Assembly (NCBI GenBank): GCA_902984215.1
Contig: CADWAF010004082.1
Coordinates: 1 to 11,238, forward strand
Direction: 5' to 3'
DNA: 11,238 bases
Origin: Willaertia magna
Lineage: Eukaryota > Heterolobosea > Eutetramitea > Acrasida > Naegleriidae
Made by a program: the position numbers and the translations under genes. Below, in pieces: positions 1 through 6,453 of the stretch. The first letter of the stretch is position 1, and each line of letters begins with the position of its first letter. The notes under the pieces are model-generated. The model did no database searches and had not been told where the DNA came from. It saw nothing but the letters and a program-made list of their open reading frames with translations.

Positions 1-310
1 ATTCATTTGATGGTATTTGTGGAATTACAATCTTTGTAATTAATTTTTTTAAATTGTCATTAAAAAATAAATTATTAATTTCCTTTTTATAAACAATAAT
101 TGTTTCATTGTTGTTATCGTAGTGATGACAATAAATAATTTTACTAAAAATAAATTCATTATTTTCAATTCTTTCTTTTAATGATCTACTTGTTTGTAAT
201 AACGGTAATAAAGTTGACAGTACATTATAGTCATTCCTATAAATTCTCTTTGGAATTAAAAAGAACATAATTTCTGCAATTAATTCTTTTGGAAGAAGAA
301 GATGAATCAT
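1..310 (-). CDS. F-box-like protein, 5' part only (continues past the left edge)
   Basis: An open frame of 103 codons starts at an ATG at 310 on the minus strand and reaches base 1 without a stop, so only the N-terminus is present. The start follows an A-run, the context used by every other gene here. The N-terminus begins MIHLLLPKELIAEI and goes on through FFLIP and LLPLLQTSRSL. Leu-Pro, a Glu-Leu-Ile helix, a second hydrophobic helix and a Leu-rich Ser-Arg segment in the first 45 residues resemble the F-box, which binds Skp1 in SCF ubiquitin ligases. The match is by eye and the classical Trp is absent, so it may be a degenerate F-box or simply a helical domain. The rest is rich in Ile, Asn and Lys. 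It is divergent from the aldo-keto reductase with only 66 bp between starts. Confidence 0.6.
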   Translation of the reverse strand, partial: MIHLLLPKELIAEIMFFLIPKRIYRNDYNVLSTLLPLLQTSRSLKERIENNEFIFSKIIYCHHYDNNNETIIVYKKEINNLFFNDNLKKLITKIVIPQIPSNE

Positions 311-376
311 TTTTTTTTTCAAAGCCACAATTTACTGATTTTTGTAAAACAAATTAAAATTTAAATTTTTTTAAAA
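311..376. promoter_or_regulatory. Shared 66-bp divergent promoter region
   Basis: These 66 bp separate the starts of the F-box-like gene (minus) and the aldo-keto reductase (plus). They hold A/T runs and no obvious G+C-rich element. Both promoters and both 5' leaders must fit here or extend into the neighbouring coding sequence. Confidence 0.5.
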
Positions 377-1471
377 ATGTCTTCACAACAACTTAATGTC
401 AACTCTACCATTACATTAAATGATGGAACCAAGATGCCACTGTAAGTAACACATTTCAGTAATTTAAGCTTACTATTAATACTAAACATTACCTATTTAG
501 TATAGGTTTAGGTACCTGGAGATCCGAACCTCAACTTGTTATTGAAGCTATCAAAACTGCCATTCGTTCCGGCTATCGTCATTTAGGTAAGTAGTATTTA
601 ATAACTTTAATAATAAATAAATAAATAAATAAATAAAAACACAATAGATTGTGCTGAACTATATGGTAATGAAAAGGAAATTGGACAAGCTCTTCAAGAA
701 ATCTTTAAGGAAGGCGCCGTGAAACGTGAAGATCTATGGATCACAAGTAAATTATGGAATACCCATAAGAGAGCTCAACATGTAAGACCTGCTTTAGAAA
801 AAACATTAAAAGATTTACAAATTAACTATTTAGATCAATATCTAATCCATTGGCCAATTAGTTTCCAATTCCAAACCATTGAACTTGATGATTATAAAAA
901 TATTGTTCCAAAAGATGAAAATAGTGGAATGGTTAAATTAGATTTCGTTCCATTAAGAGAAACATGGAAAGAAATGGAAAAGTTAGTTGAGGATGGTTTA
1001 GTTAAAAGTATTGGTGTTTCTAATTTTAGTGTAACTGATGTGATGAATTTATTAGCTGAAGATATTAAAATTAAACCTTCTGTTAATCAAATTGAAATTA
1101 ATCCATATTTTCCAAATACAAGGTTAATTGAAACTTTAAAGAAAAAGGAGTTTGGTGGTATTATCAGTGTTGCTTATTGTCCATTAGGTCACGGTGGTGA
1201 GACATCTCCATTACATGATAATATTGTTAAGGAAATTGCACAAAAATATAATAAAAGTCCTGCACAAATAATTATTCGTTGGGGATTACAAAGAGGATAT
1301 GTAATTTTACCAAAATCAACTACTGAATCACGTATTAAGGAAAATATTAATGTATATGATTTTAATTTATCAGATGAAGATGTAAAACAAATTACAGATT
1401 TAGGTAAAGTAAGAAGAAGAGCTGTAGATCCAATTGGTGCATGGGGAGGTGTCACTGTATTTGAAGATTAA
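377..1471 (+). CDS. Aldo-keto reductase, three exons (aldose/aldehyde reductase type)
   Basis: Exons 377-441, 501-586 and 648-1471 join to 975 nt, 324 residues, the usual size for the family. AKRs are cytosolic (beta/alpha)8 barrels that reduce aldehydes, ketones and sugars with NADPH. The spliced N-terminus gives the family opening KMPLIGLGTW. The catalytic tetrad is complete: Asp51 and Tyr56 in LDCAELYGNE, Lys85 in TSKLW, His118 in LIHWP. Further signatures are SVNQIEINPY, the SVAYCPLG strand, and ILPKST followed by an Arg, the region that binds the NADPH phosphate. Exon 1 ends in phase 2 and exon 2 in phase 1, and both junctions restore conserved motifs, so the splice sites are well supported. 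The ATG at 377 follows AAAA. The substrate cannot be deduced; aldose, xylose or a general aldehyde are all possible. A role in the sugar-gene block downstream is conceivable but unproven. Confidence 0.93.
442..500 (+). other. Intron 1 of the aldo-keto reductase (59 nt)
   Basis: Donor GTAAGT at 442 and acceptor TTTAG ending at 500. Removing it joins CT to T (Leu22) and yields MPL-IGLGTW, the conserved AKR N-terminus. A second AG at 504-505 would break the frame. TACTAAAC-like bases near 480-487 could be the branch point. Confidence 0.92.
587..647 (+). other. Intron 2 of the aldo-keto reductase (61 nt)
   Basis: Donor GTAAGT at 587 and acceptor CAATAG ending at 647. Removal joins G to AT to give Asp51, the catalytic aspartate of the AKR tetrad. 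The intron contains the TAAA microsatellite at 614-637. Confidence 0.93.
614..637 (+). repeat. (TAAA)6 microsatellite inside an intron
   Basis: Six perfect copies of TAAA fill 24 of the 61 bases of intron 2. It probably varies in length between strains and should not affect the protein. Confidence 0.9.
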
Positions 1472-1661
1472 AAAATTTATTATTGTTATTGTTATTATAA
1501 TAAAATTATAATAATTGATTGAATTGCTAATAATTACTTGTAGATGCATACCGCAATTGCTTAATGTGCGCTTTTACACTGCGCTTGTGAACCTAGCCGC
1601 ATGAAATAACACTTTTAACACCGCGGCAAACAGTGATTGTTAATAAAAACAATTAAAAAAA
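1472..1661. promoter_or_regulatory. 190-nt intergenic region with a G+C-enriched patch
   Basis: The first 70 nt are AT-rich 3' sequence of the aldo-keto reductase. The stretch 1541-1640 is about 44% G+C, well above its surroundings, and holds three CCGC cores (about 1551, 1577 and 1621) and a direct repeat TGCGCTT at 1567-1573 and 1580-1586. The last 20 nt are A-rich and lead into the next ATG. No tRNA fold or long ORF was recognised. Regulatory elements upstream of the LRR-PP2C gene are the simplest reading. Confidence 0.45.
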
Positions 1662-4229
1662 ATGGGACAAAAACACACAAAAAATTTACGTAACAAGATA
1701 CACGACCACATTCAAGAACATAAAGAAAAGAAAAAGAAAAGGAAAGAAACTAATAAAAATAATTTAAGCGACGCTCAATATTCAACAATAAAAAAAAGTT
1801 TAAAAAGAATTGTTCAACAATTTAATATTGAACCAAAAGATTATAGTCATTTACCATTCTATTTAAATCATTCTTCTCCAAATCATTTAACAAATTTTAT
1901 TACAAAAATATTGAAAGATATTGACAGTTATGAAAGATTGGATATTTCAAAATTAAATTTTATTGAATTTTTAGAGTTAAAGGATTTACATTATATTTTT
2001 GAAGATTGGATATTTCTTTATTTGGAATGTAATAAAGAGAAACAAATTAAGGAATTAAATTTATTTCAAATTGATTTTAATGAAGATAATGAAATTTTTA
2101 AAAGTTTATTAAATTTAGAAAATTCTTTGGAAAATTCTTTACAAAATTCTTTACAAAATTTAACGGAAATTAATATTGCAAATAATAATTTTGTAAATGT
2201 TGAATTTTTAAATCAATTTTTAAATTTAGAAAAATTAAATATTTCTGGAAATTATTTAGAAAATGTTGTATTAGAAAATTTAAAGAATTTACAATCAATT
2301 TATTTTAGTTATAATTTTAATTTACAAAAAATTCCAAAATTTTTAAATGAACAAAAATATTTAAAAAATTGTAAATTAAATTCATGTTATATATCAGATG
2401 AAATTTCTTTACAATTTTTTGATAATTTATTAAATATTGAAATGGTTGACCTATCAAATAATTTATTAAACTTTACAAAAGAAGAAAATGATAACAACAT
2501 TACAATAATAAATATACCGTTAGAAATATTAAATTTACAAAATAATAAAATTACACATTTACCAGAATCATTATTTAAAAAATTTACAAATTTAAAGAAT
2601 TTAAATTTATCAAATAACGAAATTAAAGAATTACCAAATAGTTTTTGTAATTTAATTAATTTAGAATATTTAAATTTACAAAATAATCAATTGGAAAATT
2701 TACCAAATAATTTTTCAAATTTAATTAAATTAAATATTTTAATTTTAAATAATAATAAATTTGAAATTTTAAATAATGAAATATTTAAATTAAATAATTT
2801 AAAAGAATTTTATGCAAATAATAATAAAATATTTAATTTAGAAAATATACAACAATGGCCAGAATTAAATATTTTAAGTTTAGCTGGAAATTCTTTACAA
2901 AAATTAAATTATTTACCAAAAACAATTAAAAAATTAAATATTGGTTTTAATTATTTAACTGAAATAAATAATATTTTTGAACAAATTGATAAATTACAAG
3001 TTTTAATTGCAAGTGGAAATGAAATTAATGAAATTCCTTTAAATATTTTAAATATTTCTGAATATTTAAAGATTTTATATATTTCACATAATAATATTAA
3101 AGATATTAAAATGATTGATTTTACAAAATTAATTAAATTAGAACATTTAAATTTATCTGGAAATTTATTAGAAAATTTAAAAGATACAACTTTTCCATCT
3201 TCATTAAAATATTTAAATTTAGAATTAAATTATTTAACAGAAGAATATAATAACAGTGATATCACTAAATTTAAAGAATATAAATTTTATCCACAATTAA
3301 ATAATAATAATACAAATGAAACAACATTTTGTAATGTTGTATTTGCAGATTGTAATGGAACGTATAGACCTAGAATGGAAGATGCACATCTCATTGAAGA
3401 AAATGTTACATTTGACGATAAAAATTATATTTCCTTCTTTGGAATATTTGATGGACATGCAGGAAGTAATGTAGCTAACTATGTTGCAAATAATTTAATT
3501 TCAATTGCCAGACAACAAACTTTTCCAAATTATTTAGAAAATAATTTAGAAAATGATAATTTAACAAACAATTTAGATAAATTAAAAGAATGGTTAGAAT
3601 TAATAATTTTACAAATTGAAAAACAATGTGAAATGGAAGATAGACAAATAATGAAAGATGGTTGTACATTAGTTGTTGGATGTATAATAAATCAAGAATA
3701 TTTTCTATTTGGAAATGTTGGAGATGCACGTGTCATTATTGGAAAGAAACAGAATAGTGACATGATTGATATCAACAATATGAATAATAATAAAAATGTT
3801 TATAGAATTAGTCATGATCATAAACCAACAACTATAGAAGAAATGAAAAGAATTAAAGGGATTGGTGGAATGATAGTTAATGATAGAGTTCAAGGACAAA
3901 TAGGTGTTAGTAGAAGTATAGGAGATTTTCAATTAGATAACAGAAATTCATTACAAAAAGGATACGACGAATTAAAGGATCAAGTCGGTACAAGAAAAGA
4001 TGCAATTAGTGAAAGTACAAAATATTCTGACAGAAAAGATGATACAGGCGAAAAAGTTGTTGATTCCTTAGTAAGACCTAAAGAAGATGTTAAACAAGAA
4101 ACTTGGACAGAAAGTATTAAGAATGCAGGAATTAGTGCATATGACACTGTTGCAAATACTTTATCTAGTGCCTTAGATACTGTCACAGGAGGAACTGAAA
4201 GGGAAGATATTGATAAAACTAGCAAGTAA
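1662..4229 (+). CDS. Leucine-rich-repeat/PP2C-like protein with incomplete phosphatase domain and a foreign-looking tail
   Basis: One exon, 855 residues. The start MGQKHTK has Gly2 and Thr6, which fits an N-myristoylation signal, and is followed by a Lys-rich segment (about 20-35). About 16 leucine-rich repeats of the LxxLxLxxNxL type cover residues 167-530. A PP2C domain begins near 555, with RMED (571-574), FDGHAG (596-601), DGCTLVVG (666-673), NVGDAR (685-690), SHDHKP (717-722) and GVSRSIGD (748-755). LRR plus PP2C recalls PHLPP-type phosphatases, which dephosphorylate Ser/Thr with two metal ions. The usual later motifs, a CDGxWD-type aspartate and a final Asp-Asn, are missing. Residues about 758-855 are instead a hydrophilic, Lys/Asp/Thr-rich tail with more C-ending codons than the LRR part. 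The protein may be a catalytically dead regulator, a gene fusion or an assembly join. The LRR part is very AT-rich, dominated by Leu TTA and Asn AAT. Confidence 0.88.
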   Translation: MGQKHTKNLRNKIHDHIQEHKEKKKKRKETNKNNLSDAQYSTIKKSLKRIVQQFNIEPKDYSHLPFYLNHSSPNHLTNFITKILKDIDSYERLDISKLNFIEFLELKDLHYIFEDWIFLYLECNKEKQIKELNLFQIDFNEDNEIFKSLLNLENSLENSLQNSLQNLTEINIANNNFVNVEFLNQFLNLEKLNISGNYLENVVLENLKNLQSIYFSYNFNLQKIPKFLNEQKYLKNCKLNSCYISDEISLQFFDNLLNIEMVDLSNNLLNFTKEENDNNITIINIPLEILNLQNNKITHLPESLFKKFTNLKNLNLSNNEIKELPNSFCNLINLEYLNLQNNQLENLPNNFSNLIKLNILILNNNKFEILNNEIFKLNNLKEFYANNNKIFNLENIQQWPELNILSLAGNSLQKLNYLPKTIKKLNIGFNYLTEINNIFEQIDKLQVLIASGNEINEIPLNILNISEYLKILYISHNNIKDIKMIDFTKLIKLEHLNLSGNLLENLKDTTFPSSLKYLNLELNYLTEEYNNSDITKFKEYKFYPQLNNNNTNETTFCNVVFADCNGTYRPRMEDAHLIEENVTFDDKNYISFFGIFDGHAGSNVANYVANNLISIARQQTFPNYLENNLENDNLTNNLDKLKEWLELIILQIEKQCEMEDRQIMKDGCTLVVGCIINQEYFLFGNVGDARVIIGKKQNSDMIDINNMNNNKNVYRISHDHKPTTIEEMKRIKGIGGMIVNDRVQGQIGVSRSIGDFQLDNRNSLQKGYDELKDQVGTRKDAISESTKYSDRKDDTGEKVVDSLVRPKEDVKQETWTESIKNAGISAYDTVANTLSSALDTVTGGTEREDIDKTSK
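2119..2160 (+). repeat. In-frame 12-nt tandem repeat in the LRR gene
   Basis: The unit AAAATTCTTTAC (first copy ending GG) is repeated about 3.5 times and encodes Asn-Ser-Leu-Glu/Gln repeats just before the first clear LRR. It looks like recent slippage expansion. Being a multiple of three, it keeps the frame. Confidence 0.85.
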
Positions 4230-4541
4230 ATAAAAAAGAATTGCTAGCAAGAAAATCAAAACTAAAGACAACATAGTTGTAAATAATAAAGCAATTACAA
4301 TTGGTGAATTAAAAAATTGTAAAGTGTTAAAAATTTTTAAAACTTTAAAAAAATATTTACTTTTGAATGAATGCAAATTAAAACCTTACCTAAAGTAACT
4401 CTCCATGTTTTTCTTGTATTAATAATTGTAATCCTATTCATTCAATTTTATTTGTTATCATCTTTTTTCACTTCATCACCTTCCCCTCATCGGAATCATG
4501 AACCAATAAATTTCACAAAAAAAATTCACAGCAACAATAAA
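4230..4541. other. 312-nt spacer between LRR-PP2C and the SDR gene; may hold a 5' coding extension
   Basis: 4230-4370 is AT-rich with no recognisable coding sequence. It includes the perfect palindrome TTGCTAGCAA at 4241-4250, part of which (CTAGCAAG, 4244-4251) repeats the bases spanning 4219-4226 at the end of the preceding gene. From the ATG at 4371 the frame is open and continuous with the SDR, and would add 57 residues with one strongly hydrophobic segment (VFLVLIIVILFIQFYLL). That ATG lacks the A-rich context of the other starts here, so this stretch is treated as promoter/leader with a possible alternative start. Confidence 0.4.
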
Positions 4542-5412
4542 ATGGTCAGAGCAGCATTATTAGGTTATACTGGGTAAGTATATGATTCAATGGTGCTATA
4601 ACAATGATTTTGTTAATGATTAAAGATTTGTCGGATCCAATATTAAAGACTCAGCAAAAGATTATTTTGTAGATTTATATAATTCTAAAAATTTTGCTGA
4701 ATTAAAAGGAAAGGAATATGACATTATTGTCAGTGCAGCCTGTCCAGCAAAGAAATGGATTGCAAATAAAGAACCAGAACAAGATTTACAAATTATTAAT
4801 GAAATTATAGGCTATTTAAAAGAAGTTAAATGTAAAACTTTTGTTTTAATCTCAACCATTGATGTCTATCCTGAATTAAGCGGAAAGGATGAAGATTATG
4901 ATTGTGGACAAAAAGATAACCATGCTTATGGTAAGAATAGATTATATTTAGAGAAATTTATTGCGGAAACCTTTGCTGATCACGTTATCATTAGACTTCC
5001 TGCATTATTTGGTCCAAGATTAGCTAAAAACTATATTTATGATTTAATGCATAATAATAATTTAAATCAAATTAATCCAAATACTTCTTTCCAATGGTAT
5101 AATGTTGAAAGAATGTGGTCTGATATCCAAACTGTATTAAAGTATAATGAAGAACATAAAGGAAGTGAAGTTAGATTACTTAATTTATTCCCTGAACCAT
5201 TACATACTTCTGCTTTTGTTAAAGCTTTATTTGCTGATAAGGCTGACCAATTAAAGAATCCTATTGATGAAAATAAGATTGATTTTTCATATGATTTATA
5301 TACAAAGTATGGTAAAACTTTATTTAATAATGAAAATCCACATTACATTGATACTGCTCAAAATGTTTTACAACAAATTATTAGTTACGTAAAGAAAGAA
5401 CAACAACAATAA
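4542..5412 (+). CDS. NAD(P)-binding extended-SDR enzyme, epimerase/dehydratase-like, two exons
   Basis: Exons 4542-4573 and 4626-5412 join to 819 nt, 272 residues. The extended SDR family interconverts nucleotide sugars (epimerases, dehydratases, reductases) with NAD(P). The Rossmann glycine motif GYTGFVG (Gly8, 11, 14) is rebuilt exactly by splicing. The active-site strand is VLISTIDVYP (Ser87/Thr88), followed by AYGKNRLYLEKF, which places Tyr112 with Arg116 where most SDRs have Lys (YxxxK). Later segments include IIRLPALFGP and NYIYDLMHNN. Its size is at the short end for extended SDRs, suggesting a compact substrate domain. I chose 4542 because it has AAA before ATG and puts the nucleotide-binding fold at the N-terminus, as is usual; starting at 4371 would give 329 residues with a signal anchor. 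It converges on the isomerase gene, with 33 bp between stops. The overall look is bacterial, but the intron shows it is established in a nuclear genome. The substrate is unknown. Confidence 0.85.
4574..4625 (+). other. Intron of the SDR gene (52 nt)
   Basis: Donor GTAAGT at 4574 and acceptor TAAAG ending at 4625. Splicing joins GG to A to form Gly11 of the Rossmann motif GYTGFVG. Retention would hit an in-frame TGA within four codons. Confidence 0.93.
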
Positions 5413-5445
5413 AAAATTCTTTACAAAAATAGTTTTACAAAATAT
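5413..5445. other. 33-bp convergent gap between two stops
   Basis: The SDR (plus) and the isomerase (minus) end 33 bp apart. Their polyadenylation sites must lie here or inside the opposing gene, so the transcripts probably overlap at their 3' ends. Confidence 0.6.
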
Positions 5446-6402
5446 TTATTGTTGTAAAACATCCTTGTATGTTTGTCTTACATAGTCAATTGCAACATCT
5501 AATTCTTTAAGAGAATCTTCACCATTAGATTTCATTTCAATTGAAACAACCTTATTGTAACCAATTTCCTTTAAAGCTTGTGCTGCCTTTGCATGTTCAC
5601 ATTGTGGTTGTCTAAATTTCTCTAAGAAAGGTTCACTAACATGAAAATGTTGAATAATATCTGCATTTTCCTTAATCATTGAATATAAATCATTTCCAGC
5701 CATTGTTAAACAAGCTGTATCTAAATGTAAACGAAAACCTAAAGAATTTGTCTTTCTTACAATTTCAGAAGCTTGTTCACCATTATAACCAAAGAAACAA
5801 TTATATTGTTTTGGATTTGGTTCTAAACAAACACAAACTGCAGGTACACCGTCACTTGTTTCTTGTAATCCTAATTCTTTATGTTTTTGAAGACAATAAT
5901 CACCCAATTCCCTAAAGAAGACAGTTGCAATTTCAAGACATTCTTCATATTCTTTTCCTCTTGGATCTCTTGTTTTTGGTGAACCAAATACTAAACGAAC
6001 ACTTTCTGCAACACTTTCAGGTTCTTTAACTAATTCATAAGCTAAATCAATAACAAATTTAGTGTGATCAATATAAGCCTTTCTTGATTCTTCAGTGTGA
6101 AAGATTTCTAAATCAACTTTTTTAAAAGAAAGTGCTTGGAATGAAGGTACTCTTAATCCTCTTTGTTTAAGTTTCTTCTTAAAAGCTCCCCAAGCTTAAA
6201 TTAAATATTAATCAAATATTAATCAAATAAATTCGGAATTAAAACACAACAAACCTTCTGGAGTAAAATCTTGCCATTCAGAAATTACTTTTGTTGGAGC
6301 GACTTCTAAAAGTGAAATTCCTTTCTTTTGAATAAAATCCAATGCTTCATCATCTTGATTTAATTCCCAAGCAATATTTGATACAGCTAACTTTGCAGAC
6401 AT
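5446..6402 (-). CDS. Sugar-phosphate isomerase/epimerase-like TIM-barrel protein, two exons
   Basis: Minus-strand exons 6255-6402 and 5446-6194 join to 897 nt, 298 residues. The ATG at 6402 follows AAAA and opens MSAKLAVSNIAWEL, the first barrel strand. Further family-like segments are LLEVAPTK (31-38), RLVFGSPKTRD (116-126), VCLEPNP, LHLDTA, HFHVSEP and VSIEMK. The acidic and His residues at strand ends (Glu174, Asp208, His234, Glu269) are the expected metal ligands of the xylose-isomerase-like family (AP_endonuc_2 fold), which includes hydroxypyruvate isomerase, tagatose epimerase and inosose enzymes. The protein resembles bacterial 'sugar phosphate isomerase/epimerase' proteins of polysaccharide and sugar-modification loci, so horizontal origin is plausible. 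It shares a 51-bp promoter with the membrane glycosyltransferase candidate and converges with the SDR. Neither a signal peptide nor a membrane segment is seen, so it is probably cytosolic. The exact substrate is not deducible. Confidence 0.87.
6195..6254 (-). other. Intron of the isomerase-like gene (60 nt)
   Basis: On the minus strand the donor is GTTTGT (from 6254) and the acceptor is TTTAAG (ending 6195). Splicing joins G to CT, giving PE-AWGAFKKK without a frame break. The interior carries the repeated string TTTGATTAATA. The donor differs from the GTAAGT of the other three introns. Confidence 0.9.
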
Positions 6403-6453
6403 TTTTAATTTTCAAATTTAATTTTATAGGATTTTAAGCGAAATTTTTAAAAA
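6403..6453. promoter_or_regulatory. 51-bp divergent promoter of isomerase and glycosyltransferase-like genes
   Basis: Only 51 AT-rich bases separate the two ATGs, each preceded by an A-run on its own strand. Such a short shared region makes coordinated transcription of the two genes likely (inference). Confidence 0.55.

Noticed and set aside
1189..1455. 88-residue open frame on the minus strand inside the aldo-keto reductase
   Set aside because: It is antisense to a well-supported exon and has no recognisable motif; a shadow frame.
1541..1640. tRNA or 5S rRNA gene in the G+C-enriched gap
   Set aside because: No box B (GGTTCRAANCC-like) and no cloverleaf stems could be built; a different small RNA remains possible.
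4230..4370. Missing C-terminal PP2C motifs downstream of the stop, as from a frameshift
   Set aside because: All plus-strand frames here are broken by stops and show no CDGxWD-like or DN motif, and the tail itself reads as protein-coding.
3475..4376. Several minus-strand frames of 67-84 residues across the 3' half of the LRR-PP2C gene
   Set aside because: Low-complexity, Leu/Ile/Tyr-rich translations of AT-rich antisense DNA; the plus strand carries clear PP2C motifs over most of it.
5679..5915. 78-residue plus-strand frame opposite the isomerase
   Set aside because: The minus strand carries conserved barrel motifs over the same bases; this frame has no protein-like pattern.
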